In this document: positions 8,378 to 16,357 of the stretch, one piece after another | How positions within the stretch are numbered: position 1 is the stretch's first letter | Layout of the letters: each line of letters starts with the position of its first letter | DNA from: Deltaproteobacteria bacterium | GTDB taxonomy: Bacteria > Myxococcota_A > UBA9160 > UBA6930 | Length of the DNA stretch: 45,468 nucleotides | NCBI GenBank assembly: GCA_029261775.1 | Contig: JAJDAR010000023.1 | Location: forward strand, 1 to 45,468 | Direction: 5' to 3' | Made by a program: the position numbers and the translations under genes | Notes under the pieces: generated by a model | The model's input: the letters and a program-made list of their open reading frames with translations, nothing else | Databases searched by the model: none | What the model was told of the DNA's origin: nothing

Positions 8378-8701
8378 CTAGTGGGTCGAGAACGGGGATC
8401 CGGTCGGCGTGCCGGGCGGAGTCCCCGACGGCGTACCGGTGGGCGAGCCGGTCGGCTCCCCGGGCAGGGGCTCACGCCGATGCTTCGGCGGGAACACCTG
8501 GTCCTTGTCCTCGAAGCGCAGGCCGAGGGCGAGCAGGATCTTCCGCTTGGTGTCCATGCGGCAGTTCATGCCCTTCTCGACGCTGTGGATCGTTCGCAGG
8601 GCGACCTTGGCCTTGCGAGCGAGCTGCGCCTGGGTCATCAGCCGATTCTCGCGCAGCTCACGCACGCGATTGGGAAAGTTCGTGCTGCTCTCGTTGGTCA
8701 C
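8378..8701 (-). CDS. Small XRE-family (Cro/CI-like) DNA-binding regulator with Pro/Gly/Thr tail
   Basis: A 107-aa protein. Residues 10-66 form a helix-turn-helix of the XRE class (RVRELRENRLMTQAQLARKAKVALRTIHSVEKG), followed by a short helix KRKILLALGL. The C-terminal quarter is low complexity: five tandem four-residue units of the type TGSP/TGTP/SGTP/PGTP between residues 84 and 103. GTG start, with GGGGAT upstream on the minus strand. It is the gene just before ptsP (147 nt from its stop to the ptsP ATT), so co-transcription is likely and regulation of ptsP possible. Its targets are unknown; the AT-rich near-palindrome at 8784-8802 in front of it is a candidate autoregulatory site. Confidence 0.8.
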   Translation of the reverse strand: MTNESSTNFPNRVRELRENRLMTQAQLARKAKVALRTIHSVEKGMNCRMDTKRKILLALGLRFEDKDQVFPPKHRREPLPGEPTGSPTGTPSGTPPGTPTGSPFSTH

Positions 8702-9001
8702 TCGCCGATCCCCATCTCAGGGTCGAGGTCCGGTGGACTTCGTCCGGTCCGCCTCGGTTGAGTCCCGTTTCGACCAGGCGGGCGATTTCTTTAGAGAAAA
8801 TCGGGGCTTGGGTGATGCGACGAGCGTTGGGCGGGAGGCTCCGAAGGCCTTTCTTCCCGGGGGGATGCGGGCCGAGTCGCGTGCTGGCGGAGATCCGGGG
8901 GTCGCGCTGACCGCAGGCCCGGGGCCCCAGCGGCACCCGGGACGAGCCGGCCCCGCCGTCGGCCAGGCCTCCGAGATCGGGCCGGTTGCTACCGTCCGCC
9001 G
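8702..9001. other. 300-bp divergent intergenic region with AT-rich near-palindrome
   Basis: Separates the XRE regulator (minus) from the AsmA-like gene (plus). At 8784-8802 the sequence gatttctttagagaaaatc is a near-perfect inverted repeat and the most AT-rich spot in this part of the window. It is a plausible operator or promoter for the regulator. No convincing gene is seen on either strand. Confidence 0.35.
8990..8995 (+). promoter_or_regulatory. -10-like box TACCGT, 6 nt before the AsmA-like gene start
   Basis: TACCGT, six bases (CCGCCG), then the GTG start at 9002. No Shine-Dalgarno sequence fits in the gap. Same geometry as at 3504, 31793, 40088 and 42047, suggesting a leaderless transcript beginning at the GTG. 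Confidence 0.5.
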
Positions 9002-11647
9002 GTGCGCCGCGGCCTGACCGTCGTCCTGCTGGCCGCCCTGTTCGCAGGAGCTGGCCTGGCCGGGTTCCTGGCCGCCACCCGGCTCGGACCGGAGCACCTG
9101 GCGGCCACCCTCGAGCGCGGCCTCTCCGAGCTCCTCGACACGGACGTCGAGCTGCAGGGGGTGGGAGTCCGCCTGGAACCGGGTTGGCTGGCGTTGGCCC
9201 TCGACCTCGAGAAGGTGACCGCCTGGCCCTCCCCCCAGGGGCATGGTCTCGAGGTCCACGCCGTCCACGGCCGCTTGGACCCGATCGCCTGGCTCACCCG
9301 GGGCGAGCTCCTGCAGTCGGTCGTGCTGGAGGAGGCGCAGCTCGATCTGGCCGCCTTCCGGCGCGAGCCCCGGCCCACGACGGCCCCGGAACCGGACCCC
9401 CTGGTCGAGCACGTCAGCGACCTCGAGGGCCTGGGCGGGTGGCTCCTCGAGTACCTGTGCCCGCTCCCGCCCCTCGACGTCCAGGGGGGCCGGATCCGCG
9501 GACCCGACGGAGGCCCCGAGCCCCTCCTGCAGGACGTGCAAGGCTCCCTCCGCTGCGAGCGGGGACGACCGCGGCTCGGGCTGAAGGGCCGATCCCCGGG
9601 TGGCGGGCGCCTCGACCTTCGGCTCGATCAGGATGCGAGATCGAGCTTCGACGTCGAGCTGGCCCTCGCGGACGTGGAGCTGACCCCCTTTGCCTGGCTC
9701 ACGCGCCCGCTCGCGCTGGCGGGCCGCGTGACCGGGCGGCTGGCATGGACGCACCGCACCCGCGCGCCGCAGATGCTCACGCTCGCGCTCAAGGGGCCGA
9801 GCGTCCGGGCGGTCGTGCCGAGAGACCGAGCTCCGGCGTGGGAGGTGCAGCTGCCCGCGTCCGCCGTGCGCATCGAGCTGGCCGCGACCCGCGCTGACGT
9901 CACGCTCGGCTTCGCAGAATGGCAGGACCAGGGGCTCCGGGTGCGCGCCGAAGGCGGGCTCGAGCTTCCGGTCCGCGACGCCTCGCAGCTCCGACTCGCG
10001 CTGGCGACGGATCGCCTGGACCTGGGCGAGGCGCGGCGCCGTGTGGACCAGCTGCCGGCCGCCGTTCGCGAACCGCTGCTCCTCGTTCTCGAGCGACTCG
10101 AGACCGGCCGCCTGGAGCAGGTGGTGGTCGAGACCCAGACGACCGTGTCCGATTGGAACGAGCTGCTGGCCGGCCGGATCCTCGGCCGCAGCGGAGCGAC
10201 GCGTCTCGAGTTCGACGTTGCCGACGCCTCCGTGCTCGTCGGCGCGACCGAGCGGATGGTCGGCGTCTCGGGACACATGGCCTTCCGCGGGGACGAGGTC
10301 GAGGTCCGCGGGCTGCGCGCCTCGTACCGGAACGAGCCTCTGCCGCGGATCGACGCGATCGTCTCGGGCCTCTCCCACATCCACTCGAGCGACGAGCTCA
10401 ACTGCATCACCCCGCGCTCGGTCCCCGGCCTGCCCGGCATCGAGGAGGTGCAGCGCTGGATCCGCTCGCGCCGCGAGGAGCCCGGCGAAGCCACCTGGCA
10501 ACGCCTCGCAGTCGAAGCCGAATGGCTCGCCCACCCGGCCCTGCTCTGCACCCTCGAGGACGTGATCGCGGAGCTCCGTCCAGAGCCGGGCGGCCTCGCG
10601 ATCGAGCTGTCGCGCGGCGTCTGGGCGAGCATGCCGGTCCAGGCGCACGCCGAGTTCCGCGAGGGCGCGGACGGCGACTGGCGCAAGGGCAGCCTCTCCC
10701 TGCAGGCCAGCGTCCGCCCCGCTTTCGAACCCATGCGCCTCGACCCGCCGGCGCGCCAATGGGCACGCGGGCGCTTCCAGCTGGATGCCACCCGTGCGGG
10801 GAACTGGAAACTCCGCGGAGCCGCGGGCCGCTTCCGCGCGGTGGGGAGTCGGGTCGAGCTGTTCGAGGGCGAGGTCCGGTTGCGGCCCGAAGGGGTCGTG
10901 CAGGCCCACCTCGCCGTCGACCTCGGCTCGGGCCAGGACGTGACGTACCAGGCGGGCCTGCAGCTCGCCGGCATCCCGATCGAGCAGCTCTGGGCCTCCG
11001 GAGTCGACGGGGAATCACCGCTGAACGGCGCATTGCATGGCGCGGCCGAGGTCGAGGGAACCCTGCTCGAGGGCCGACCGCCGCTCGCCCGCGCCAAGGG
11101 GCACTTCACCGCGAACGCGCGGGATGGGCTCCTGCACAAGAGGCTGCCGATCCTGCTGGCGGTGACCGTCGCGAGCGATCGCTGGGACCCCTTCGGCGAC
11201 CGCGATCGCGTGCACTACGACGCCATCGATCTCGCTGGACGCATCGACGGCGGGCAGTTCGAGTTCGAGACCGTCCGCGTCGAGGCGCCGACCTTCCGGA
11301 TGGGCGCCTCGGGCCGTCTCGGCGTCGCGAGTCCGCACGACCTGCAGGGCGTGCTCGGGATCTTCTTCTTTCCCACGCTCGACCGCCTGATCGACCGCGT
11401 GCCCCTGGTCGGTCGCGTGCTGCTCGGATCGAACCGCAACCTGGTCGGCATGTACTTTGCGCTCCAGGGCGAGGTGGCAGAGCCGAAGGCCCGCATCATT
11501 CCCGTGAAGTCCCTGACCGCGGTCGGACCGGCGAGCTTCGTCCTCGAGGAGCTTCCCGACTTCGTGTGGGGGGGCATCCAGCGGATCCAGTCGGTGCTGC
11601 TGCCTCGCGCCGGTGCTGCCAAGAAAGAAGGAAGGACCGACTCGTGA
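9002..11647 (+). CDS. AsmA/YhdP-like envelope protein
   Basis: An 881-aa protein with one N-terminal membrane anchor (about 5-27) and a long, repetitive beta-rich body, as in AsmA-like proteins that span the periplasm and are thought to move or sort phospholipids between membranes. The C-terminal part (about 770-870) has the family-typical AsmA-like C-terminal layout: HDLQGVLGIFFFPTLDRLIDRVPLVG, a Gly-rich turn, then LVGMYFALQGEVAEPKARIIP, closely resembling the end of YhdP. It starts with GTG at 9002 and its stop overlaps the rfaE2 start (GTGA), linking it to LPS core synthesis. Substrate and partners are inferred from the family only. Confidence 0.75.
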   Translation: MRRGLTVVLLAALFAGAGLAGFLAATRLGPEHLAATLERGLSELLDTDVELQGVGVRLEPGWLALALDLEKVTAWPSPQGHGLEVHAVHGRLDPIAWLTRGELLQSVVLEEAQLDLAAFRREPRPTTAPEPDPLVEHVSDLEGLGGWLLEYLCPLPPLDVQGGRIRGPDGGPEPLLQDVQGSLRCERGRPRLGLKGRSPGGGRLDLRLDQDARSSFDVELALADVELTPFAWLTRPLALAGRVTGRLAWTHRTRAPQMLTLALKGPSVRAVVPRDRAPAWEVQLPASAVRIELAATRADVTLGFAEWQDQGLRVRAEGGLELPVRDASQLRLALATDRLDLGEARRRVDQLPAAVREPLLLVLERLETGRLEQVVVETQTTVSDWNELLAGRILGRSGATRLEFDVADASVLVGATERMVGVSGHMAFRGDEVEVRGLRASYRNEPLPRIDAIVSGLSHIHSSDELNCITPRSVPGLPGIEEVQRWIRSRREEPGEATWQRLAVEAEWLAHPALLCTLEDVIAELRPEPGGLAIELSRGVWASMPVQAHAEFREGADGDWRKGSLSLQASVRPAFEPMRLDPPARQWARGRFQLDATRAGNWKLRGAAGRFRAVGSRVELFEGEVRLRPEGVVQAHLAVDLGSGQDVTYQAGLQLAGIPIEQLWASGVDGESPLNGALHGAAEVEGTLLEGRPPLARAKGHFTANARDGLLHKRLPILLAVTVASDRWDPFGDRDRVHYDAIDLAGRIDGGQFEFETVRVEAPTFRMGASGRLGVASPHDLQGVLGIFFFPTLDRLIDRVPLVGRVLLGSNRNLVGMYFALQGEVAEPKARIIPVKSLTAVGPASFVLEELPDFVWGGIQRIQSVLLPRAGAAKKEGRTDS

Positions 11648-12183
11648 GCCAGCGGAGCAAGAAACCCGTCACCGCACGCTCGAGCCAGCGGAGGAAGAAA
11701 CCCGTACGCGCACGGTCGCTCGTGCTCAGCCGAAACGACGTCCAGCGCGAGGTCCGGCGGGCACAGCGCCGAGGCGAGCGCGTGGTGTTCACCAGCGGCT
11801 GCTTCGACCTGCTGCACGTGGGGCACGTGCGCAGCCTGGAGGAGGCGCGGAGCTTCGGCGATCGGCTGGTGGTCGCAATCAACAGCGACGCCTCGGTGCG
11901 CCGGCTCAAGGGACCATCCCGCCCGATCGTTGCGGCCCGGGCACGCGCCGAGGTGCTGGCGGCCCTCGCGTGCGTCGACTGGGTCCTGATCTTCGCTGGC
12001 GCGACGCCCCGCGCGACACTCGCGGCCCTCGCGCCGGACGTGTACGCCAAGGGCGGGGACTGGCCCCTCGAGGTGCTGCTGGCGAATGACGTGCCTCCCG
12101 GCTTTGCAGGAGAGATCCGCCGCCTCCGCCAGATTCCCGGCGCCCGGACCACGCAGCTGATCGAACGGATCCAGGGACGCTGA
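11644..12183 (+). CDS. rfaE2: D-glycero-beta-D-manno-heptose 1-phosphate adenylyltransferase
   Basis: Cytoplasmic nucleotidyltransferase (179 aa) that makes ADP-heptose for the LPS inner core. It is the stand-alone HldC/RfaE2 form, without a fused kinase. The class I motif is intact: VVFTSGCFDLLHVGHVRSL with HxGH at 58-61; further family blocks are VVAINSDASVRRLKGPSRPI, RAEVLAALACVDWV and LAALAPDVYAKGGDW. The start GTG at 11644 overlaps the stop of the AsmA-like gene and is preceded by AAGGAAGG. Residues 1-26 are an extra basic leader made of a tandem repeat (SQRSKKPVTAR / SQRRKKPVRAR), not part of the catalytic domain. No kinase (rfaE1), gmhA or gmhB is seen nearby. Confidence 0.93.
   Translation: MSQRSKKPVTARSSQRRKKPVRARSLVLSRNDVQREVRRAQRRGERVVFTSGCFDLLHVGHVRSLEEARSFGDRLVVAINSDASVRRLKGPSRPIVAARARAEVLAALACVDWVLIFAGATPRATLAALAPDVYAKGGDWPLEVLLANDVPPGFAGEIRRLRQIPGARTTQLIERIQGR
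11647..11718 (+). repeat. 36-bp in-frame tandem duplication at the 5' end of rfaE2
   Basis: Two adjacent 36-bp units, 11647-11682 and 11683-11718, differ at only a few positions. Each encodes a 12-residue basic unit. Because the unit is a multiple of three the frame is kept. Confidence 0.85.
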
Positions 12184-12196
12184 TCGGCGCCTTCCT

Positions 12197-12214
12197 CCTG
12201 CCTTGCCAGGCAGG
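12197..12214. terminator. Perfect hairpin CCTGCC-TTGCCA-GGCAGG after rfaE2
   Basis: A 6-bp perfect stem with a 6-nt loop 14 nt after the rfaE2 stop, in the 96-nt gap before moxR. There is no run of T after it, so it is only a weak terminator candidate. TACCGT at 12252-12257 is a possible -10 box for the moxR operon, with AAGGA at 12265 in the resulting leader. Confidence 0.35.
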
Positions 12215-12279
12215 CGCGAGCCCGGAATCGGCGCCGGGCCGAGAGGCGTCGTACCGTTCGGGGAAAGGACGGTGTGCCC

Positions 12280-13263
12280 ATGGATGACGCGCGCGAGACC
12301 GACAGCACCCTCAAGGCCCTGCGCGAGGAGGTGGGGCGGGTGCTGGTCGGGCAGGAGGAGCTCGTCCAGGGCCTCCTGATCGGGCTGCTGGCCGGCGGCC
12401 ACGTGCTCGTCGAGGGCGTGCCCGGCCTCGCCAAGACGACCGCCGTGCGGACGCTCGCCGAAGTCCTGGGGTTGGGCTTCCGCCGCATCCAGTTCACACC
12501 GGATCTGCTGCCGAGCGATCTGGTCGGGACGCCGATCTTCGTCCCGGACGAGCAGCGCTTCGAGGTCCGCAAGGGACCGATCTTCTCGCCCGTCGTGCTG
12601 GCCGACGAGATCAACCGCGCACCGGCCAAGGTGCAATCGGCGCTGCTCGAGGCGATGGAGGAGCGCCAGGTCACGATCGGCGACGAGACCTTCCCGCTGC
12701 CCGATCCCTTCCTGGTGATGGCCACCCAGAATCCCATCGATCTCGAGGGCACCTATGCGCTGCCCGAGGCCCAGGTCGACCGCTTCCTGCTCAAGGTCCT
12801 GGTGCGCTACCCGAGCGCCGAAGAGGAGCGCGAGATCGTGGCCCGCGACGGTCGGGGCTTTCCGACCGTGAGGGCCGTGGCCGACGCGGAACGGATCGAT
12901 GCCCTGCGCCGACGCACCCGCGAGGTGCACGTCGCCGATCCCATCACGGCCTACGCCGTGCAGCTCGTGCGGGCCACGCGGGAGCCCGAGCTGGCAGGTG
13001 CCCGCCTGGCGACACAGGGCGGTCGCGCTGCATCGGGCTGTGTGGCCGTCGGCGCTTCGCCGCGAGCCTCGCTCTTCCTGATCCGCGCGGCGCGCGCCCG
13101 GGCACTGCTCGATGGCCGCGGCTTCGCGACGCCGCACGATGTGAAGCAGGTGGCCCCGGCCGTGCTGCGGCACCGCTTGATCCTGTCCTACGAGGCGGAG
13201 GCCGACGGCGTCGACATCGAGGAGCTGCTGCAGGGCCTGCTCGACGCCGTGGACACCCCCTGA
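12280..13263 (+). CDS. moxR: MoxR-family AAA+ ATPase
   Basis: A 327-aa MoxR-type AAA+ chaperone, thought to help assemble or activate the von Willebrand factor A proteins encoded downstream. Walker A GVPGLAKT at 46-53, Walker B VVLADE at 105-110, the family segment FTPDLLPSDLVGT, and sensor-1 block MATQNPIDLEGTYALPEAQVDRFLLK. Length is normal. A GTG six bases upstream (12274) is also in frame; I prefer the ATG because AAGGA at 12265-12269 is then at a better distance. Next gene starts 3 nt after the stop. It heads a moxR-DUF58-lipoprotein-BatA-BatB/C-BatD operon. Confidence 0.95.
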   Translation: MDDARETDSTLKALREEVGRVLVGQEELVQGLLIGLLAGGHVLVEGVPGLAKTTAVRTLAEVLGLGFRRIQFTPDLLPSDLVGTPIFVPDEQRFEVRKGPIFSPVVLADEINRAPAKVQSALLEAMEERQVTIGDETFPLPDPFLVMATQNPIDLEGTYALPEAQVDRFLLKVLVRYPSAEEEREIVARDGRGFPTVRAVADAERIDALRRRTREVHVADPITAYAVQLVRATREPELAGARLATQGGRAASGCVAVGASPRASLFLIRAARARALLDGRGFATPHDVKQVAPAVLRHRLILSYEAEADGVDIEELLQGLLDAVDTP

Positions 13264-13266
13264 GCG

Positions 13267-14268
13267 ATGGCGCTCGGATCCGGCCACGGCCCGCTCCGGC
13301 TCTGGGCCTCGCCCGACGGCGAGGCCCAGCCGCTCCGTTCGGGCGAAATGACCCGGGCGGCCCGCATCCTCGAGGTGCGCAGCCGACGCGAGGTCGGCGG
13401 CGCGTTCGTAGGCGGATATCGCAGCGCGTTTCGCGGGGTCGGGATCGAGTTCGAGGAGTCGCGGCCCTACGTCCCCGGCGACGATGTCCGCTTCCTCGAC
13501 GCCGCGGCCACCGCACGCACCGGCCACCCCTACGTCAAGCTCTTCCGAGAGGAGCGCGACCAGACCGTGCATCTGGCCGTCGACGTGTCGGGTTCGATGG
13601 GCTTCGGCAGCGCCCAGCCCGCGGCGCGTACCAAGGCGCTGCTCGCCGCCCGCGTCGCCTCACTGCTCACGGTGGCCGCACTGAAGGCGGGAGATCGCGT
13701 CGGCTTGCTGAGCTTCGACGACCGGCTCCGCGACGAGCTCGAGCCCGCGCGCGGCGGACGCCAGCTCTGGGAGATCCTGCAGCGGCTCGGCGCCAGCGCG
13801 GGCAGCCGGGGTGGAGCGACGGGCCTGGCCGAGTCCCTCGCCCGGGTCCGCAAGGCGGCGCGGCGGCGGGGCCTGATCTTCGTGCTCTCCGACTTCCGCG
13901 ACGAGACCTTCTTCGAGACGCGCGGCGACGGGCCACCGCCGCGAACCGAATGGGTGGCGCTGGCCCGACATCACGATCTGGTCGCCTTGCTGGTACACGA
14001 CCCGCGCGAGGACGATCTGCCGGGCGGCGGCTCGTTGCGCCTGGTCGATCCCGAGCGCCCCGGCCGCCGCCTGCTCGTTCGCAGCGGCAGCGCCCGCGTG
14101 CGCGATCGCTACCGCGTCGCCTGCGAGGTGCGACGGCGCGCCACCCTTCGTCGGCTGCGCGCCGACGGGGCCTCGGTGCTGGCCTTGCGCACCGATCGGG
14201 ACCCGCTCCAGGCGCTGGTGCGCTTCTTCGCGGAGCGCCACGGGGTCAAGCGCCGGAACCACGCGTGA
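13267..14268 (+). CDS. DUF58 domain protein (VWA-like)
   Basis: A 333-aa protein whose DUF58 core is marked by FRGVGIEFEESRPYVPGDDVRFLDAAATARTG (quoted here in parts: EESRPYVPGDDVRFLDAA), followed by a degenerate VWA domain in which DVSGSMGFG keeps the metal-ion-dependent adhesion motif Asp-x-Ser-x-Ser. The usual Trp after FLD is replaced by Ala. No signal peptide or helix is evident, so it is likely cytoplasmic and membrane-peripheral. MoxR-DUF58-VWA gene order is a well-known conserved unit. Its stop overlaps the start of the next gene (GTGA). Confidence 0.9.
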   Translation: MALGSGHGPLRLWASPDGEAQPLRSGEMTRAARILEVRSRREVGGAFVGGYRSAFRGVGIEFEESRPYVPGDDVRFLDAAATARTGHPYVKLFREERDQTVHLAVDVSGSMGFGSAQPAARTKALLAARVASLLTVAALKAGDRVGLLSFDDRLRDELEPARGGRQLWEILQRLGASAGSRGGATGLAESLARVRKAARRRGLIFVLSDFRDETFFETRGDGPPPRTEWVALARHHDLVALLVHDPREDDLPGGGSLRLVDPERPGRRLLVRSGSARVRDRYRVACEVRRRATLRRLRADGASVLALRTDRDPLQALVRFFAERHGVKRRNHA

Positions 14269-15260
14269 GGGTGGCATCGGACCGGCTCTGGATCGCCGCC
14301 CTCGGCGTCGCCCTGCTGGTCGCCTGCGCGGAGCCGCCGGCGGCGACCTCCGAAGAGGCCCCGCCTGCACCGGCGACCCCGCAGGCGATCGCGATCCTGG
14401 AGCCGCCGCGCATCGAGATCGGAGAGACGGCCGTGCTGGAGATCGCGGTCTCCGTCCCGACCGGCAGCCGGGTCGCCGCCCTGCCCGTCCCCGACGAGAC
14501 GCCGGGGCTGTGGGTGCTCTCGGCCGAAGGTCCGACCCTCGAGTCGCACCCCGGTCGTGACGTGCACCGCACCTGGTTCCGCGTCCGCGCGCGAGAGACC
14601 GGGAGCTTTGCCTGGCCCGGCGGCGAGATCCTGGCCTTCGCCCCGGACGGCACGAAGCTGCAGCTCCTCCTCGAGCCCCGGCCCTTCCGGGTCGACTCGG
14701 TGCTGGGCGACCTGCCCGAGCAGCGCAGCTTCTTCTCCTACCGCGAGCCCGAGGCGCCGAGCAACGCCTTCGACAGCCGCAGCCTCTGGCTTGCCGGCGT
14801 GGCTGGAGCGCTCCTGGCACTCGGCGGCGTGGCCCTGGTCGGATTCGTCCGACGGGTGCGCGCGGCCCAGCGTGCGCCCGCGGCGCCGTCGCCCGGCGAG
14901 GCGCCGTGGCGATCCGCCCAGGCCACGCTGGCGGCCGCTACGGAGATCGCCGCCACGGATCCCGTCCGGGCTGCCGACATGGCGTCCGCAGCGCTGCGCA
15001 TCTACGTCGATCGGCGCTTCCGAGCCAACACCGTCACGGCGACCACCGAGGAGCTGCGCGAAACCGAGCCGCCCTTCCTGCTCACCACGCGCTGGGAGCG
15101 ACTCGTCGATCTGCTCGGGCGCCTCGACGAACTTCGTTTCCCCCCCGCCTCCGATGCCTCGGCCCGCCAACAGCGGCTCCTCGCGGTGGTGGGCGAGGCC
15201 CAGGCCTTCATCGAGGATGCGACCCCTCGCGGCAACCTCCCGACGGAGACCCGCGGGTGA
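14265..15260 (+). CDS. Bat-operon lipoprotein with one later membrane helix (DUF4381-like)
   Basis: A 331-aa protein with a lipoprotein signal: hydrophobic stretch 9-20 and lipobox LVAC with Cys21. A beta-rich extracytoplasmic domain follows (about 40-160), then a membrane helix (SLWLAGVAGALLALGGVALVGFV, about 171-193) and a helical cytoplasmic tail. Helix plus tail resembles the DUF4381 proteins found between DUF58 and BatA genes in many Bat operons; the N-terminal domain resembles the BatD-type oxygen-tolerance beta domain. Combining a lipidated N-terminus with a downstream helix is unusual. Start is the GTG overlapping the DUF58 stop; the 3' end overlaps batA (GTGA). Confidence 0.75.
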   Translation: MRVASDRLWIAALGVALLVACAEPPAATSEEAPPAPATPQAIAILEPPRIEIGETAVLEIAVSVPTGSRVAALPVPDETPGLWVLSAEGPTLESHPGRDVHRTWFRVRARETGSFAWPGGEILAFAPDGTKLQLLLEPRPFRVDSVLGDLPEQRSFFSYREPEAPSNAFDSRSLWLAGVAGALLALGGVALVGFVRRVRAAQRAPAAPSPGEAPWRSAQATLAAATEIAATDPVRAADMASAALRIYVDRRFRANTVTATTEELRETEPPFLLTTRWERLVDLLGRLDELRFPPASDASARQQRLLAVVGEAQAFIEDATPRGNLPTETRG

Positions 15261-16357
15261 GCGAGGGCCTGGCCGCAGCCCTGCAGGCTGCGAGCGACGC
15301 GCTGGCGGCCGCCCTGCGTTCCGTCGCCGGATGGCCGGTGGTCGGCTTCGCGGAGCCCCAGTGGCTCGCCCTCGCACCGCTCGTGCTGATCTGGCTGGCC
15401 GCGTGTGCGCTCCATCGCGGACGGCCCGCCCTGGCCTGGCCCGCCCTGGCGGAGGCTCGGGCCGCCGGCGGAAGCTTCATCGATCCGGTGGCCTGGGCGG
15501 CCGGGAGTCTCCGGGGGTTGGCGGCACTGCTCCTGATCGCAGTGCTGGCGAGCCCGATGGGATCCGAGCAGGAGGTGCGACTGCGTCACGACGGCCTCGA
15601 CCTCGTGCTGGCCGTCGATGCCTCGGGCAGCATGCGCGCCCTGGATGCCGAGGGCTCCGGCGCCCCGCGCACCCGCCTCGACCTGGCCAAGGAGGTCGTG
15701 GCCCGCTTCGCCCGGCACCGCGTCGCCGACGGCGACCGGGTCGCGCTCGTGGTCTTCGGAGACCGGGCCTTCACCCAGTGCCCGCTGGCCTCGGACGGCG
15801 CACTCCTGGCCCACGCCCTGTCTCGGGTCGAGGCCGGCATGGCCGGCGAGGCCACGGCGATGGGCGACGCACTCGCCCTCTCGGTCAAACGCGCCGGAGG
15901 AACGGAGGTCGCGGGGGGCAGCGGACCGCGGGCCGGCCGACTCATCGTGCTGCTCACCGATGGTCGCTCCAACGCGGGTCGGGTGCCGCCGGAGGTCGCG
16001 ATGGCGTTGGCCCGCGACGCCGGGGTTCGGGTGCACACGGTCGGCATCGGTGGCGAGGGCCGGGTCGCGATGGCCAACGACCGCGGCGGACGGCGCCTCG
16101 AGCTCGAGCGACACGATCTCGACCGGTCGACCCTCGAGCGGATCGCGACCGAGACCGGCGGGCGCCATTTCGCCGCCCGCTCCTCCTCGGATCTCGGGCG
16201 CGTCTACGACGAGATCGACCAGCTGGAGCGCGTCACGCGGGACGCACCTCCCCGACTGCTGGGCGCGCCCGTACCCGAGCCCTTCCTGGCCACGGCCGGA
16301 GGCCTGCTGCTGCTGCAGATCCTGCTCGCGCGAGTCGTCCAGAGGCGCCTCCCGTGA
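15257..16357 (+). CDS. batA: BatA-type von Willebrand factor A membrane protein
   Basis: A 366-aa inner-membrane protein with a VWA domain facing the periplasm. Helices at about 35-52 and 81-99 precede the VWA domain; a last helix (about 335-357) closes it. The metal-binding MIDAS motif is complete: DASGSM (D121, S123, S125), the Thr in GEATAMGDAL, and the Asp in LLTDGRSN. Bat proteins are linked to stress tolerance and envelope integrity in Bacteroides and spirochetes; the exact function is not established. Translation starts at the GTG overlapping the previous stop and ends in a GTGA overlap with the next gene. Confidence 0.92.
   Translation: MSEGLAAALQAASDALAAALRSVAGWPVVGFAEPQWLALAPLVLIWLAACALHRGRPALAWPALAEARAAGGSFIDPVAWAAGSLRGLAALLLIAVLASPMGSEQEVRLRHDGLDLVLAVDASGSMRALDAEGSGAPRTRLDLAKEVVARFARHRVADGDRVALVVFGDRAFTQCPLASDGALLAHALSRVEAGMAGEATAMGDALALSVKRAGGTEVAGGSGPRAGRLIVLLTDGRSNAGRVPPEVAMALARDAGVRVHTVGIGGEGRVAMANDRGGRRLELERHDLDRSTLERIATETGGRHFAARSSSDLGRVYDEIDQLERVTRDAPPRLLGAPVPEPFLATAGGLLLLQILLARVVQRRLP

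Noticed and set aside
8658-8936. 92-aa minus-strand frame in front of the XRE regulator
   Set aside because: It overlaps the regulator start, has no recognisable domain and reads like translated intergenic DNA.
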